Numbered from the stretch's first letter, positions 15,232 to 24,216 are shown. The stretch is DNA of 37,039 bases from Sphingomonadales bacterium (GCA_027491235.1 JAIXWO010000017.1:1-37039), one strand, 5' to 3'. The notes: generated by a model not told the origin, from the sequence alone. Numbers and translations: made by a program.

Positions 15232-16227
15232 ATGCAAAAGAATATGAGCTTTCTTTTCAGATTCGATGCCAATGCAAGTATAGGCAACGGACACTTAGTT
15301 CGCTCATTGATGCTGGCACGGCAGTTGCGTCTTCGCGGCCATAGAACGCATATTTTAAGCCATCCATTACCTTTTTCTCATGCTGCTTTACTAGATGATC
15401 ATGTTTTTCACGAGATTACAGATAGCCAAAGCGAAGGCCTGCATGAGATAAAAGTTATTGCGGAAAAATTGACCATTGACTGCCTCATTATTGACAGCTA
15501 TTCGCTTGACTTTGAATTTGAGAAGCGAGCTAGATCGTATGTAAATCACATAATGGTGATTGATGATCTGGGCAATCGCCGACATGATTGCGACTTACTT
15601 TTAGATCAGAACATATCGAACGCTATACAAAATAACTATACAGATCTTGTGCCATCGCACTGTAAAATTTTGCTGGGACTGGACTATCTGCTTGCCCGTG
15701 AAAGTTTTTATCACCACCACCCTGAAATCCGCTCAGGAACCATGGTTTTTCTCGGTGGCGGCGATCGTAGTGCCGTATTAATAAACTTGAAGGATCGGCT
15801 CGACACAACCAGCATAGCCCGGCCATTACATTTGTTAACGACATCCGCTTACCGGATAGCAGCTAATGAGATTGCTAGGCTCTCCAGTCAGAATGACTGC
15901 ATATTACATACTGATTTACCTGACACAGCGCCACTGTGTCGCAGCGTCGAATACGCTGTTGTCCAATGTGGGTTCATTGCCTACGAACTCGCACTGGTAG
16001 GCACACCCACGCTGATCATTTATAACACGCCAATTCAGCGGGAAGTTGCCCTTGCACTTGAGAACAAGGGCAATGCAGTCTCATTCAATGAGATTGATCT
16101 TGATAAGCCAGAGCAGTTGAAGACTTCAATAGATCGATTGAAAAAACTGAAACCCACACCTTTGAATGTCAGCCTACGAAATGGCACAGCACGGGTGATT
16201 GAATATTTAGAGGCTCTGTATGATTGA
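15232..16227 (+). CDS. pseG: UDP-sugar hydrolase, PseG
   Basis: PseG removes UDP from UDP-2,4-diacetamido-2,4,6-trideoxy-beta-L-altropyranose to give the free sugar for PseI. The 331-aa protein has the family's N-terminal motif FRFDANASIGNGHLVRSLMLA, in which the GxGH histidine is the catalytic residue in known PseG enzymes, LIIDSYSLD, VIDDLGNRRHDCDLLLDQN, and a C-terminal GT-B-like segment (VQCGFIAYELALVGTPTLII). Two in-frame starts (15232, 15244) are possible. The gene follows pseF after 6 bases and overlaps the next by 8. Its substrate normally requires PseH acetylation, yet pseH is absent here. Confidence 0.9.
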   Translation: MQKNMSFLFRFDANASIGNGHLVRSLMLARQLRLRGHRTHILSHPLPFSHAALLDDHVFHEITDSQSEGLHEIKVIAEKLTIDCLIIDSYSLDFEFEKRARSYVNHIMVIDDLGNRRHDCDLLLDQNISNAIQNNYTDLVPSHCKILLGLDYLLARESFYHHHPEIRSGTMVFLGGGDRSAVLINLKDRLDTTSIARPLHLLTTSAYRIAANEIARLSSQNDCILHTDLPDTAPLCRSVEYAVVQCGFIAYELALVGTPTLIIYNTPIQREVALALENKGNAVSFNEIDLDKPEQLKTSIDRLKKLKPTPLNVSLRNGTARVIEYLEALYD

Positions 16228-16828
16228 AGATCTTCAATCGCATTATAAAAATCTTTTCATCCAGCATGGCGACAGTGCTGAAGCCGTTCAATATGCCTCG
16301 CGAGAGTCACAAGAAAGACGCTTCAAATTCTTGGTGGAAGTCGGCGATCTGAACGGTAAGTCTATACTTGATTTTGGGTGTGGCACTGGACAACTATATG
16401 CTTATCTTCAGACCCAAGGAATTACAGTGAGCTATCATGGCGTCGAAATTGTTGACGAGTTCATTGAGCTTTGTCAAGGCAAGTATCCTGCTCAAAGTTT
16501 TGGGAAAATTGATGATTTTGAAGGCAAGAATTTTGACTACGTTTTTGTTTCCGGAGTTTTTAATAATCTTATAATAAATAATCGAGAATTTTATCAGTCA
16601 ACATTAAAAAAACTCTTTGAAATGACCCGTATAGGTCTGTCATTCAATATGATGAGTGCCTACGTTGACTATCAGGATCCCGGTCTTTTCTACGAATACC
16701 CTGAGAATGTTTTTAGTTTTCTTAAGAAAGAAATTACACCTTATGTTTCCCTTCGTAATGACTACGAGGTAAAAACTGGCGTCATTCCTTTCGATTTTAC
16801 CGTTTATGCCTACCGGGGCGGAAAGTGA
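16220..16828 (+). CDS. Class I SAM-dependent methyltransferase
   Basis: The 202-aa protein has SAM motif I (ILDFGCGTGQLYAYL, near residue 50), then YHGVEIVDEFIELC as motif II and DYVFVSGVFNNLI as the post-I region. It is a compact single-domain methyltransferase. It occupies the position where pseH is often found in pse operons, but it has no GNAT features. It overlaps pseG by 8 bases and shares a GTGA overlap with the FAD oxidoreductase gene. Acceptor unknown; a sugar intermediate or the finished nonulosonic acid is the natural guess. Confidence 0.8.
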   Translation: MIEDLQSHYKNLFIQHGDSAEAVQYASRESQERRFKFLVEVGDLNGKSILDFGCGTGQLYAYLQTQGITVSYHGVEIVDEFIELCQGKYPAQSFGKIDDFEGKNFDYVFVSGVFNNLIINNREFYQSTLKKLFEMTRIGLSFNMMSAYVDYQDPGLFYEYPENVFSFLKKEITPYVSLRNDYEVKTGVIPFDFTVYAYRGGK

Positions 16829-18042
16829 AAGTTGCTGTAATAGGCGGCGGTTACACGGGCTGCATGGCAGCCTTTCATGCGCACACACTCGGCGCACAAG
16901 TAAGTCTTTACGAAGTTGAAAGTGAATTAGGTGGCGTATTACGCGATGTTGTTTTTGAGGGAAAAAATTTTTTCAATGCTTGCCAGTATTTGAGAAACCA
17001 AGCATATGATTTCGAGGATGTCAGTTTTTCAGAACATTTGATTCAATTCGACCATCATTATGGATCACTCACCCGATTGGGTAATAAGCACGCGCGCCTC
17101 GTTGACGATTGTGCACAGCCTGTATTAGATGGTGAAGCAGTACTTTCAAATAATCCTGTTGTAAACCAATCCGCATGGGAGCGCTTGCTTGCTTACGGCT
17201 CGCGTTCAGCAGATCTAATCCGCTGGGCATCGCGCTTCGGAAGCTTAAACCAGCTTGATTACCGCTGCCTTGTACCCATGCAGCTTTCACGTGTTTACTT
17301 TGCAGAAGATCCATGTCTTGATGAAAAGAAGAACAAAGACCCCTTAGCCGATGAGCTACTCGCCCTACCGCGTAGGCTGCGAATTCCGGAAAGTTCGATA
17401 GAGACAGCCTTTCTGCCAAATAAAGGATTTAATAAATTTTTCGCCAATCTTAAGGAGACGCTGATCAACATAGGTGTTAGTGTAAACACCGATACACCCG
17501 TAAAGTTGCAGCGTAGCGAGGACGTCGTTTCTCTCACCTCTCGAGGAGAGAGACTGAAGTTTGACAAGGTAGTTTGGACAGCAAACCCAATACCTTTACT
17601 AAGCCGTATTTTCAATGTGAAGCTGACCACTCCATCTATTCCGATGAAGTTGATCGTCGGCGAATTCAGCACGTCGCTGCCTGTCGTTCCTTATTACTGG
17701 CAGATTTTTGATGTGGATATCTCGGTTACAAGAGTCTATGTTTACGAACTGGAGGGTCGTTCGTGCTTCTCAGTAGAGGCCTTTGCAGGCGATAGCGATG
17801 AAAAAACACTAATGGATGTGAAGTCAGTTTTTGATCAGCTGCCACTCCCATCAAGGTATACTATTTTTGGCATCGAACATCAGCGTCGTCATGTAAATTT
17901 TTCCTCAGAAGAGCTGCATTCTATAGAATCAGTATCGCAAGATTTTCCCTCACTTGGGATTATCCCGGGTGCATGGACGCAGTATGGGCGCGAAGAAAAA
18001 GTGCAGTCAATTAATTGCAAAATCAGTGAGGCCATTAGATGA
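16825..18042 (+). CDS. FAD/NAD(P)-dependent oxidoreductase in the pse operon
   Basis: The 405-aa protein begins with a Rossmann dinucleotide-binding motif (VAVIGGGYTGCMAAFHA) followed by an acidic strand end (YEVESELGG), the layout of FAD-dependent amine-oxidase and protoporphyrinogen-oxidase-like enzymes. KVVWTANPIPLLSRIF and a C-terminal IIPGAWTQYGR-E-KVQS fit the same superfamily, where the last segment closes the FAD site. The start is GTG, in a 4-base overlap with the methyltransferase gene. It is not part of the standard pathway, so it suggests an oxidised or otherwise altered sugar, or a redox step that supports it. The reaction cannot be read from the sequence. Confidence 0.75.
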   Translation: MKVAVIGGGYTGCMAAFHAHTLGAQVSLYEVESELGGVLRDVVFEGKNFFNACQYLRNQAYDFEDVSFSEHLIQFDHHYGSLTRLGNKHARLVDDCAQPVLDGEAVLSNNPVVNQSAWERLLAYGSRSADLIRWASRFGSLNQLDYRCLVPMQLSRVYFAEDPCLDEKKNKDPLADELLALPRRLRIPESSIETAFLPNKGFNKFFANLKETLINIGVSVNTDTPVKLQRSEDVVSLTSRGERLKFDKVVWTANPIPLLSRIFNVKLTTPSIPMKLIVGEFSTSLPVVPYYWQIFDVDISVTRVYVYELEGRSCFSVEAFAGDSDEKTLMDVKSVFDQLPLPSRYTIFGIEHQRRHVNFSSEELHSIESVSQDFPSLGIIPGAWTQYGREEKVQSINCKISEAIR

Positions 18043-18755
18043 CAACATGCGCCATCATGCAGCCCACCTATTTGCCTTGGGCCGGCTACTTCGCTCTTGC
18101 AAGCAAGTCTGATGTATTCATTTTTCTTGACGATGTTCAGTTTGAACGTCGCTCGTGGCAAAACAGGAATCGAATTCTACAAAATGGGGATGCGCGACTA
18201 CTGACGATTCCAGTGAAAAAAGCTTCCCAGACCGCGACTCTGGAAAATATTGAAGTCTCAAGAGATGAGAAGTGGCAGATCCGACACCTCCAAGCTATTC
18301 GTTCAGCTTACCCCTCGCTATTTGATTCGGCCTCTGAAATGTCATTATTCCTTGACCAGCTTGCTTCTGAAAAAACTGACAAGCTAGCTGACTTTACAAT
18401 CGCGTTAATTACAGAATTGTTTCGATTATTGGAAATTAATTGTAAAACGATACGCGCCTCGTCGCTTGCCTGCGGTGGCAAGCGAAGCGAGCATCTTGCA
18501 CAATTGTGTAAGTCGGTGAATGCGGACGTCTATCTTTCCCCCGAAGGATCTCGAGATTATTTGCAAGAGGATGGCTTTGAATCTTTGGCAAACATTCCAC
18601 TGAGATTCCATTCATTCACACCAATGCCCTATCAACAACGGCACGCTGCTACATTTATTTCACATCTTTCGATTATTGATGTCATAGGTAATGCTGGCTT
18701 GGAGTTTGCCAGGCATTATTTACGAAACGGAGCATCACATGCACATGACCATTGA
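18039..18755 (+). CDS. WbqC-family protein
   Basis: The 238-aa protein opens with the WbqC-family signature: MQPTYLPWAGYFALASKSDVFIF in two parts (QPTYLPWAGYF, then DVFIFLDDVQFERRSWQNRNRI). VYLSPEGSRDYL and FHSFTPMPY further on are also typical. WbqC-like proteins are found in O-antigen and surface-sugar clusters; their biochemical role is not settled as far as I know. It overlaps the oxidoreductase by 4 bases and runs 17 bases into pseI. Together with the preceding genes it takes the place of pseH, so an acyl- or amino-group-modifying role on the 4-amino sugar is conceivable but unproven. Confidence 0.85.
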   Translation: MTTCAIMQPTYLPWAGYFALASKSDVFIFLDDVQFERRSWQNRNRILQNGDARLLTIPVKKASQTATLENIEVSRDEKWQIRHLQAIRSAYPSLFDSASEMSLFLDQLASEKTDKLADFTIALITELFRLLEINCKTIRASSLACGGKRSEHLAQLCKSVNADVYLSPEGSRDYLQEDGFESLANIPLRFHSFTPMPYQQRHAATFISHLSIIDVIGNAGLEFARHYLRNGASHAHDH

Positions 18756-19791
18756 TGGCGTGCCAATTGGCAGGGATTACCCGCCATTTATCATTGCTGA
18801 AGTCTCGGCAAATCACAATGGTAGTCTCGATCGTGCCAGAGATATTCTGGCTGCGATTAAGGGCTCCGGCGCACAGGCTGCGAAAATACAAACTTTTACT
18901 GCTGACTCGCTTACGATTGATTGTAATAGCCCGGAATTTCTAATTGATGATGGCATTTGGAAAGGCAGGACGCTGTTTGACCTTTACCGAGAGGCGGCAA
19001 TGCCGCTTGAATGGAACAAGCTTCTTTTTGAAGAGGCCCGTCGGCTGTCTCTCACTATTTTCAGCTCACCATTTGATCATGCCGCTGTTGATTTGTTGGA
19101 AGACCTTAACGCCCCTGCCTATAAAATTGCATCGTTCGAGGCAGTCGATTTACCTTTGATCCGGTATGCGGCGAGCACTGGAAAACCTCTCATCATTTCA
19201 ACTGGGATGGCCAGTGCCGAAGAGATTGGCGAGGCGATTGCCTCGGCGCGTGAGGGTGGCTGTGAACAACTCGCTATTTTGCATTGTGTCAGCGGCTACC
19301 CGGCTCCTGCATCTGACTACCATCTCAGAACACTGCCGGATATGTCCGAGAGATTCGGTGTGGTGACTGGTCTATCCGACCACACACTTGACAACAGTAC
19401 CGCTATTGCAAGCGTCGCATTGGGTGCGTCCATCATTGAAAAACATGTCACTTTAGATCGCAAGGGTGGCGGACCGGACGATTCTTTTTCACTGGAACCA
19501 CCAGAACTGTCGCGGCTCTGTCGTGACGCGCTTACTGCATGGCAGGCGCTAGGCAGCATTAACTACCAAAAAAAATCGAGTGAAGCAGGTAACGTTCAGT
19601 TTCGTCGCTCGCTTTACTTCGTCAAAGACCTGAAGCAAGGTGAGCTGATTACGCAGGACGCGATACGAAGTATCCGGCCTGGTTTCGGCATTTCACCAAA
19701 ACATCAGGATCAAGTCGTGGGTAGCTGCGTGACCACAGACATCGTCCGTGGCACTGCAGTCCAATTTTCCCATTTCCAAGCATCAGAATGA
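18739..19791 (+). CDS. pseI: Pseudaminic acid synthase, PseI
   Basis: PseI condenses 2,4-diacetamido-2,4,6-trideoxy-L-altropyranose with phosphoenolpyruvate to pseudaminic acid. The 350-aa protein has the NeuB-family TIM barrel (FIIAEVSANHNGSLDRA, AAKIQTFTADSLT, FSSPFDHAAVDLL, ISTGMAS, GLSDHT, IEKHVTLDR, GPDDSFSL) and a C-terminal SAF/antifreeze-like domain (RRSLYFVKDLKQGELIT to the end). I choose ATG 18739 because GGAG lies 6 bases before it; the open frame extends further upstream within the WbqC gene. Last gene of the pse operon, ending 19 bases from the convergent glycosyltransferase gene. Confidence 0.94.
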   Translation: MHMTIDGVPIGRDYPPFIIAEVSANHNGSLDRARDILAAIKGSGAQAAKIQTFTADSLTIDCNSPEFLIDDGIWKGRTLFDLYREAAMPLEWNKLLFEEARRLSLTIFSSPFDHAAVDLLEDLNAPAYKIASFEAVDLPLIRYAASTGKPLIISTGMASAEEIGEAIASAREGGCEQLAILHCVSGYPAPASDYHLRTLPDMSERFGVVTGLSDHTLDNSTAIASVALGASIIEKHVTLDRKGGGPDDSFSLEPPELSRLCRDALTAWQALGSINYQKKSSEAGNVQFRRSLYFVKDLKQGELITQDAIRSIRPGFGISPKHQDQVVGSCVTTDIVRGTAVQFSHFQASE

Positions 19792-19810
19792 AGCCGCTCA
19801 GATAAACTGC

Positions 19811-21460
19811 TTAGGGTGCCTCAGCCCTTAAGTCGCCCGCGATAATAGGCAGTAAGTCGACTGCAACCTGACCGTTCTCCGGCAGGTAGCACTTCGTCAG
19901 CGGGAAAAACGGGTAGCGTTTGGTGCCGAGATGAGGCCATCCCTGATTTCCAGCGAAAATCGCCCTTACAGGTACGCCAACTGCACCTGCCATCGTGTTG
20001 ACGGCAGTTGCTACTGTTACCACCTCATCAAGACATGACATTAGTGCAAAAACATTATCCAAATCATTTTGCAGATTTAAGTCAGCCCACCGAAGAATTT
20101 TGATATTGAATTTTTCTTCGACCGCGAGAATTTCGTCTTCGCATTTACCATACTGCAAATTCACCAATTGAATCCCCGGCACGGCAAAGATGTCTTCCCA
20201 GGCGTCCAGCGTTGTGTAGCCGGAGTTTCGCGTGGGCTCAATGACGCCGCTTCGCCAGCATATGCCCACCAGACGCTTTTTCTCACCACTTGGTACCACC
20301 TCTGCGATGCGGTCTCGATAAACTTGTGCGCGCTCCGGATCGACGACAATATAGGGAACCGATCGGTCGAAATCCTCAATTTTCTGACGGAAAATGCCGC
20401 ACAGTGAACCCACAGGTATTTGATAATCGTAATCGTGGTGATAGGCCGGTAATCCAGGCTTGTTGTAGTAAGCAACATCGCGGAAGTGAAATTCGGGGAA
20501 CGATCGGGCCAAACTCTTGATCAATCTCGTTTCGCACTCAACAATCACCCTACCACCGATACCGACCAGCTCTTTCAGGCAGGTGGAAAACATTAGTTCG
20601 TCACCCAAGCCCTGCTCGCGCCAGACCATCAGTGTCTTCCCATTCAAGGGCTGCCCATTCCAGCGCGGCTTCTGAAAACTGCGCTGTGGTCGACGACCTC
20701 GATTCTGATCAATATGGGAGCTGAACCCGCTCTCAAGATGACTCCAGCCTTCGGCCAGACGTCCAACTTTCAGATACTGAAAGCCGAGATTGTGACGAAG
20801 TGCCTGAATATTGCCCTCATCGTGTTTAGCCTCGGCAACGCGTAGAATTTTTTCTAACAACTCGATAGCCTCATTGATTTTGCCCTCACCCGCCAAAATC
20901 AGCGCCAGATTCGCATTGGCAGTGCCGTGACCCGGCTGAAGGGCAATCACTACCTCGAACGCGGCTTTGGCTTGCTGATTCAAACCGAGCGCGCTCATGG
21001 AGGCACCGAGATTGTTGTAGCCATTCGGGTCGGTGGGACACTTTTCTATCGCCGCCATGGCAAATTGTGCCGCCTCCTGATGGCGTTTTGCCTGAGTCTC
21101 GACCGAATGAAGGTTGTGCAAAATCTCGGCACGATCGGGGAAAGCTGCTCGCATTTGCGTCAAAAGCGCCCTCGCCTCGGTCAGTTTTCCAAGACGCATC
21201 AGGATCACCGACATCATCATGCCGACATTCAGATCTTCCGGCATCAAACGGGCCAATTCAGCCGCGTAACCGTAGGCCTCGCCGAGATTTGACAGATCCA
21301 TGTTCAGATACGCGAGACTGGAGAGAGCCTCGACATTCTTATTGTCTTTTTTATAAATTTTTTCGTACATGGTACGCGAGAACAGAAAATCGCCGCGAGC
21401 CTTGGCCTGTCTAGCCTGGGTCAATCTTCCGTCGGTGCTGCTGTGCTTTCGAGTGCTCAT
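19811..21460 (-). CDS. TPR-glycosyltransferase fusion, candidate flagellin (pseudaminic acid) glycosyltransferase
   Basis: The 549-aa protein has about six TPR units (residues about 20-240, e.g. AEILHNLHSVETQAKRHQEA, NGYNNLGASMSALGLNQQA) followed by a GT-B glycosyltransferase domain of the heptosyltransferase (GT9-like) type: VWREQGLGDELMFSTCL near residue 285, VGICWRSG, and C-terminal VVTVATAVNTMAGAVGVPV, the nucleotide-sugar site. This is the architecture of Caulobacter FlmG, where the TPR part binds flagellin and the GT part adds pseudaminic acid. It sits between the pse operon and fliC, and no Maf-type transferase is present in the window. The start has no good Shine-Dalgarno sequence. 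Role inferred from architecture and context. Confidence 0.85.
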   Translation of the reverse strand: MSTRKHSSTDGRLTQARQAKARGDFLFSRTMYEKIYKKDNKNVEALSSLAYLNMDLSNLGEAYGYAAELARLMPEDLNVGMMMSVILMRLGKLTEARALLTQMRAAFPDRAEILHNLHSVETQAKRHQEAAQFAMAAIEKCPTDPNGYNNLGASMSALGLNQQAKAAFEVVIALQPGHGTANANLALILAGEGKINEAIELLEKILRVAEAKHDEGNIQALRHNLGFQYLKVGRLAEGWSHLESGFSSHIDQNRGRRPQRSFQKPRWNGQPLNGKTLMVWREQGLGDELMFSTCLKELVGIGGRVIVECETRLIKSLARSFPEFHFRDVAYYNKPGLPAYHHDYDYQIPVGSLCGIFRQKIEDFDRSVPYIVVDPERAQVYRDRIAEVVPSGEKKRLVGICWRSGVIEPTRNSGYTTLDAWEDIFAVPGIQLVNLQYGKCEDEILAVEEKFNIKILRWADLNLQNDLDNVFALMSCLDEVVTVATAVNTMAGAVGVPVRAIFAGNQGWPHLGTKRYPFFPLTKCYLPENGQVAVDLLPIIAGDLRAEAP

Positions 21461-21564
21461 GGGAGTGTCATAAAATTGGCATCACGTTGAATAAAGCAAA
21501 AAACGCACCTGAATTAAATTAACATTTAAATAACTAAAAACAAAATCTTATTCACCCATCTGAA

Positions 21565-21598
21565 AGAAAAAACCCGCAGAGCTTGCACTCTGCGGGTT
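21565..21598 (-). terminator. Intrinsic terminator of fliC
   Basis: An 11-bp perfect stem (AACCCGCAGAG at 21571-21581 with CTCTGCGGGTT at 21588-21598) and a 6-base loop are followed on the minus strand by TTTTTT and more T-rich sequence. It lies 27 bases after the fliC stop and separates fliC from the TPR-glycosyltransferase gene downstream. Confidence 0.93.
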
Positions 21599-21624
21599 CT
21601 GACCAGCTTGCCTCAGTTTGCTGT

Positions 21625-23559
21625 TTATTGCAGCAGCGAGAGGACAGACTGTGGTGCCTGGTTGGCCTGTGCCAGCATCGCGGTTGCAGCTTGCTGGATG
21701 ATCTGCGTCTTCGCCAACTGCGTGGTCTCCGTTGCGTAGTCAGTATCCTTGATACGGCTACGGGACTGCGCAGTGTTGGTGACGATGTTATCCAGGTTAT
21801 TCACCGTGCTGACCAGTCGGTTTTGGAAAGCACCTAGCTTGGCGCGGCTTGACGATATCTTCTCGATCGCATTATCAATGGTCTTGATCGCCGAAGTCGC
21901 CGAAGCTTCCGTCAACACGTTCGTGCCACTCAGTGAGGTACCACCACCGCCCGTACCGTAGGTCGCTGTATTCGTGTCGAAGTCAGCAGCACCAACATTC
22001 ATCTCACGCAAACCGTGGGAAGCATAACCACCCAGACCTGGCGCATCCGAAGACAGCTCATCACCCAGATCGATCGATATTGGGGCGTTGTTGAGCGAAT
22101 TCAGTCTGATCACCGTAGCGCCAGAATCATCAGAATAAACATCAGACCAGACACCTGTCTCGGAAGCAAAGCTGTTGATGAGATCAACCTTCTTGACCAG
22201 GGTATCTGTTGACTGACCCGAGCGCCAGATATCCACACCGTTAATCTTGACTTCGCCTTTGGCCCACTCGGTGTCTGTTCCAGTCATCGCTGCACCAACA
22301 ACCGTGTAGGCGTCGGTGACAGCTTCATTACCATCTTCAGTGCGGAAACCTTGGGTACGTACCAGTCCCAGGGATGCGAGAGCAGCCGCTTCGTCGGTTC
22401 TGGTGGCGCCGAGTGCGATGGCTGTAGTTCCGATCGAGATAGGCTGCCCATTCGTCGCTTCGAGCTTCAGGAAACCCTGGAACTGACGACCAGCACCTGT
22501 GGCAAAGCCGCTTCGACCATCATAAATCTCACCACCCGCAGTGGCTGAGGTGTCGGACACCGCGATGGTTGCACCAGAGTTGTTAAACAGCACCAGCTTG
22601 CCATCTTCGTTCAGCTTAGCCTGCACTGTCGAGGCACCACCCACCTGGTTAATCTTGTTGACCAGATCAGCCATACCGGTAGTTTCACCTACCTTGTACT
22701 CTATCGTCGAGCCCGAATCCAACAGCGTGACCGTGATCTGGAAGCTTGCATTGCTCAAAACACCGGTACCCGCCGTCTTGGCAACGACTTCATTGAATCC
22801 ACTTGCGGTAACACCCGCGTTACTACGGTTAATCGAGGTAATTACGTCATTGATGTCGAGTGCGGAATTACCAGCGCTGGTGCCCGAATTGTAGCCAGAA
22901 GTATCGCTCTTGATGATATCAATGACCGTACCGTTGATCACCAGGCTCATCGAAGTTGCCGTGGCAAATGACTCGCTAATGACCATTTCATCATCAGTGA
23001 AACCAAGACGACCGCCGATAATTACATTATTCGTTGCGCTGGAATTACCCATGCCCAGATCTTTGGTGGCAACGGAAGCAATACCCACCTTCATGATCTG
23101 ATCAGATTTATCGCCGATCTGCAGTGTCTTGTCTTGGAACGAGCCATCAAGCAGGTTGATGTTGTTGAACTGCGTCGTCTTGGCGATACGATCAATCTCT
23201 TGCTTGAGCTGATCAACTTCATCATTCAGTGCTTTACGGTCAGCAGAGTTGTTCACACCGTTGACAGACTGAACTGCGAGTTCGCGCATACGCTGGAGCA
23301 TATTCGTGACTTCGTCCATCGCACCTTCAGCTGTCTGCATCAGCGAAATACCATCATTCGCATTGCGGATAGCCATCGAAAGGCCACGAACCTGGGAGTC
23401 CATACGTGTGCTGATCGACAGACCAGCAGCATCATCTTTAGCGCTATTGATACGGCTACCGGTCGAGAGACGCTGCATGGCAGTCTCAAGAGCACGGTTG
23501 TTTTTAACGATCGAATCCTGCGCGACCATTGACTTGACGTTAGTGTTAATTACAGACAT
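21625..23559 (-). CDS. fliC: Flagellin (main filament protein)
   Basis: The 644-aa protein has canonical flagellin ends: SVINTNVKSMVAQDSI, AMQRLSTGSRINSAKDDAAGLSISTRM and MRELAVQSVNG at the N-terminus (about residues 1-155); ISSSRAKLGAFQNRL, SRSRIKDTDYATETTQLAKTQIIQQAATAMLAQAN at the C-terminus (from about 555). The central 400 residues are a Ser/Thr/Gly-rich surface domain with a Flagellin_IN-like unit (KINGVDIWRSG). TAGGAG lies 8 bases before the ATG. A clear sigma-28 promoter (23700-23726) with a leader of about 130 bases and a strong terminator make it a monocistronic, late, highly expressed gene. Of the three flagellins it looks the most standard. Confidence 0.96.
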   Translation of the reverse strand: MSVINTNVKSMVAQDSIVKNNRALETAMQRLSTGSRINSAKDDAAGLSISTRMDSQVRGLSMAIRNANDGISLMQTAEGAMDEVTNMLQRMRELAVQSVNGVNNSADRKALNDEVDQLKQEIDRIAKTTQFNNINLLDGSFQDKTLQIGDKSDQIMKVGIASVATKDLGMGNSSATNNVIIGGRLGFTDDEMVISESFATATSMSLVINGTVIDIIKSDTSGYNSGTSAGNSALDINDVITSINRSNAGVTASGFNEVVAKTAGTGVLSNASFQITVTLLDSGSTIEYKVGETTGMADLVNKINQVGGASTVQAKLNEDGKLVLFNNSGATIAVSDTSATAGGEIYDGRSGFATGAGRQFQGFLKLEATNGQPISIGTTAIALGATRTDEAAALASLGLVRTQGFRTEDGNEAVTDAYTVVGAAMTGTDTEWAKGEVKINGVDIWRSGQSTDTLVKKVDLINSFASETGVWSDVYSDDSGATVIRLNSLNNAPISIDLGDELSSDAPGLGGYASHGLREMNVGAADFDTNTATYGTGGGGTSLSGTNVLTEASATSAIKTIDNAIEKISSSRAKLGAFQNRLVSTVNNLDNIVTNTAQSRSRIKDTDYATETTQLAKTQIIQQAATAMLAQANQAPQSVLSLLQ

Positions 23560-23699
23560 GTTAGTTACTCCTAAATGAAAATCAACTTTTCAAAAAAGGC
23601 TGTGCTGCAACAACACCGTCGTCAACATTGCATCTTGTCGGACGCGGCTTGCTCTTGCATCAGTCTCACAGAAAGTCTTGTTTCCTTCTGTTAAAGCGT

Positions 23700-23726
23700 G
23701 AATCGGCTGCGATTCTTAAAACTTAA
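23700..23726 (-). promoter_or_regulatory. Sigma-28 (FliA) promoter of fliC
   Basis: The minus strand reads TTAAGTTT, 11 bases, GCCGATTC, against the enterobacterial consensus TAAAGTTT-N11-GCCGATAA (7 of 8 and 6 of 8). It lies between the flaG stop and fliC, about 140 bases before the fliC ATG. Confidence 0.85.
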
Positions 23727-23740
23727 TAGCTAAACCACAC

Positions 23741-24124
23741 TTAAAGCTCTTCATTGAAGATAATTCCCTTCATATCCTCAATGCTGTGCGCCATTTTTAC
23801 GGCCGCTTCGCTCGGGATCTGACGAACGACCTCGCCTGAATTTGTATTTTTAACAACAATAATGAACTTGTTAATACGCTCATCCAACGAGAAATGCAGA
23901 TCACGCCGAGTATCTTTCACCATCTGATTCAGACGCTCGATCATTTCCTGCATCGCTTCACGTTGCTGCTCGGGATTAAACTTAGGTTTGGCAGCTTGTT
24001 CGGTCTTGGCTGGCATCGAGGGCCTGAGAGGCACTTGATTGGCAGGGATACTTTTCGCTGCCTGCATATCCTCCCGCACGCCAGCTTGCATCGCAGTTGT
24101 GACTGATTTCAGAAGATCGCCCAT
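23741..24124 (-). CDS. flaG: FlaG-family flagellar protein
   Basis: The 127-aa protein ends with the FlaG pattern: LNQMVKDTRRDLHFSLDERINKFIIVVKNTNSGEVVRQIPSE in pieces (LHFSLDE, FIIVVKNTNSGEVVRQIPSE, then MKGIIF). The first 60 residues are polar and probably flexible. FlaG influences filament length in other bacteria. I choose ATG 24124 since AGGGG lies 8 bases before it; the longer frame starts at GTG. Between the octapeptide-repeat gene and fliC. A candidate sigma-28 promoter lies at 24217-24243. Confidence 0.9.
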   Translation of the reverse strand: MGDLLKSVTTAMQAGVREDMQAAKSIPANQVPLRPSMPAKTEQAAKPKFNPEQQREAMQEMIERLNQMVKDTRRDLHFSLDERINKFIIVVKNTNSGEVVRQIPSEAAVKMAHSIEDMKGIIFNEEL

Positions 24125-24216
24125 ACAAAACACCCCTTTTGGAATTCAACACCTACAAGTCATGCGAGTGGCCGGTTATCCCGAGCCTGATCAGAAAACC
24201 TTCATGCTTATTCGAT

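Noticed and set aside
20927-21414. Plus-strand frames of 115-121 aa opposite the TPR-glycosyltransferase
   Set aside because: They are shadows of the TPR-coding region with biased His/Arg composition and no ribosome-binding site.
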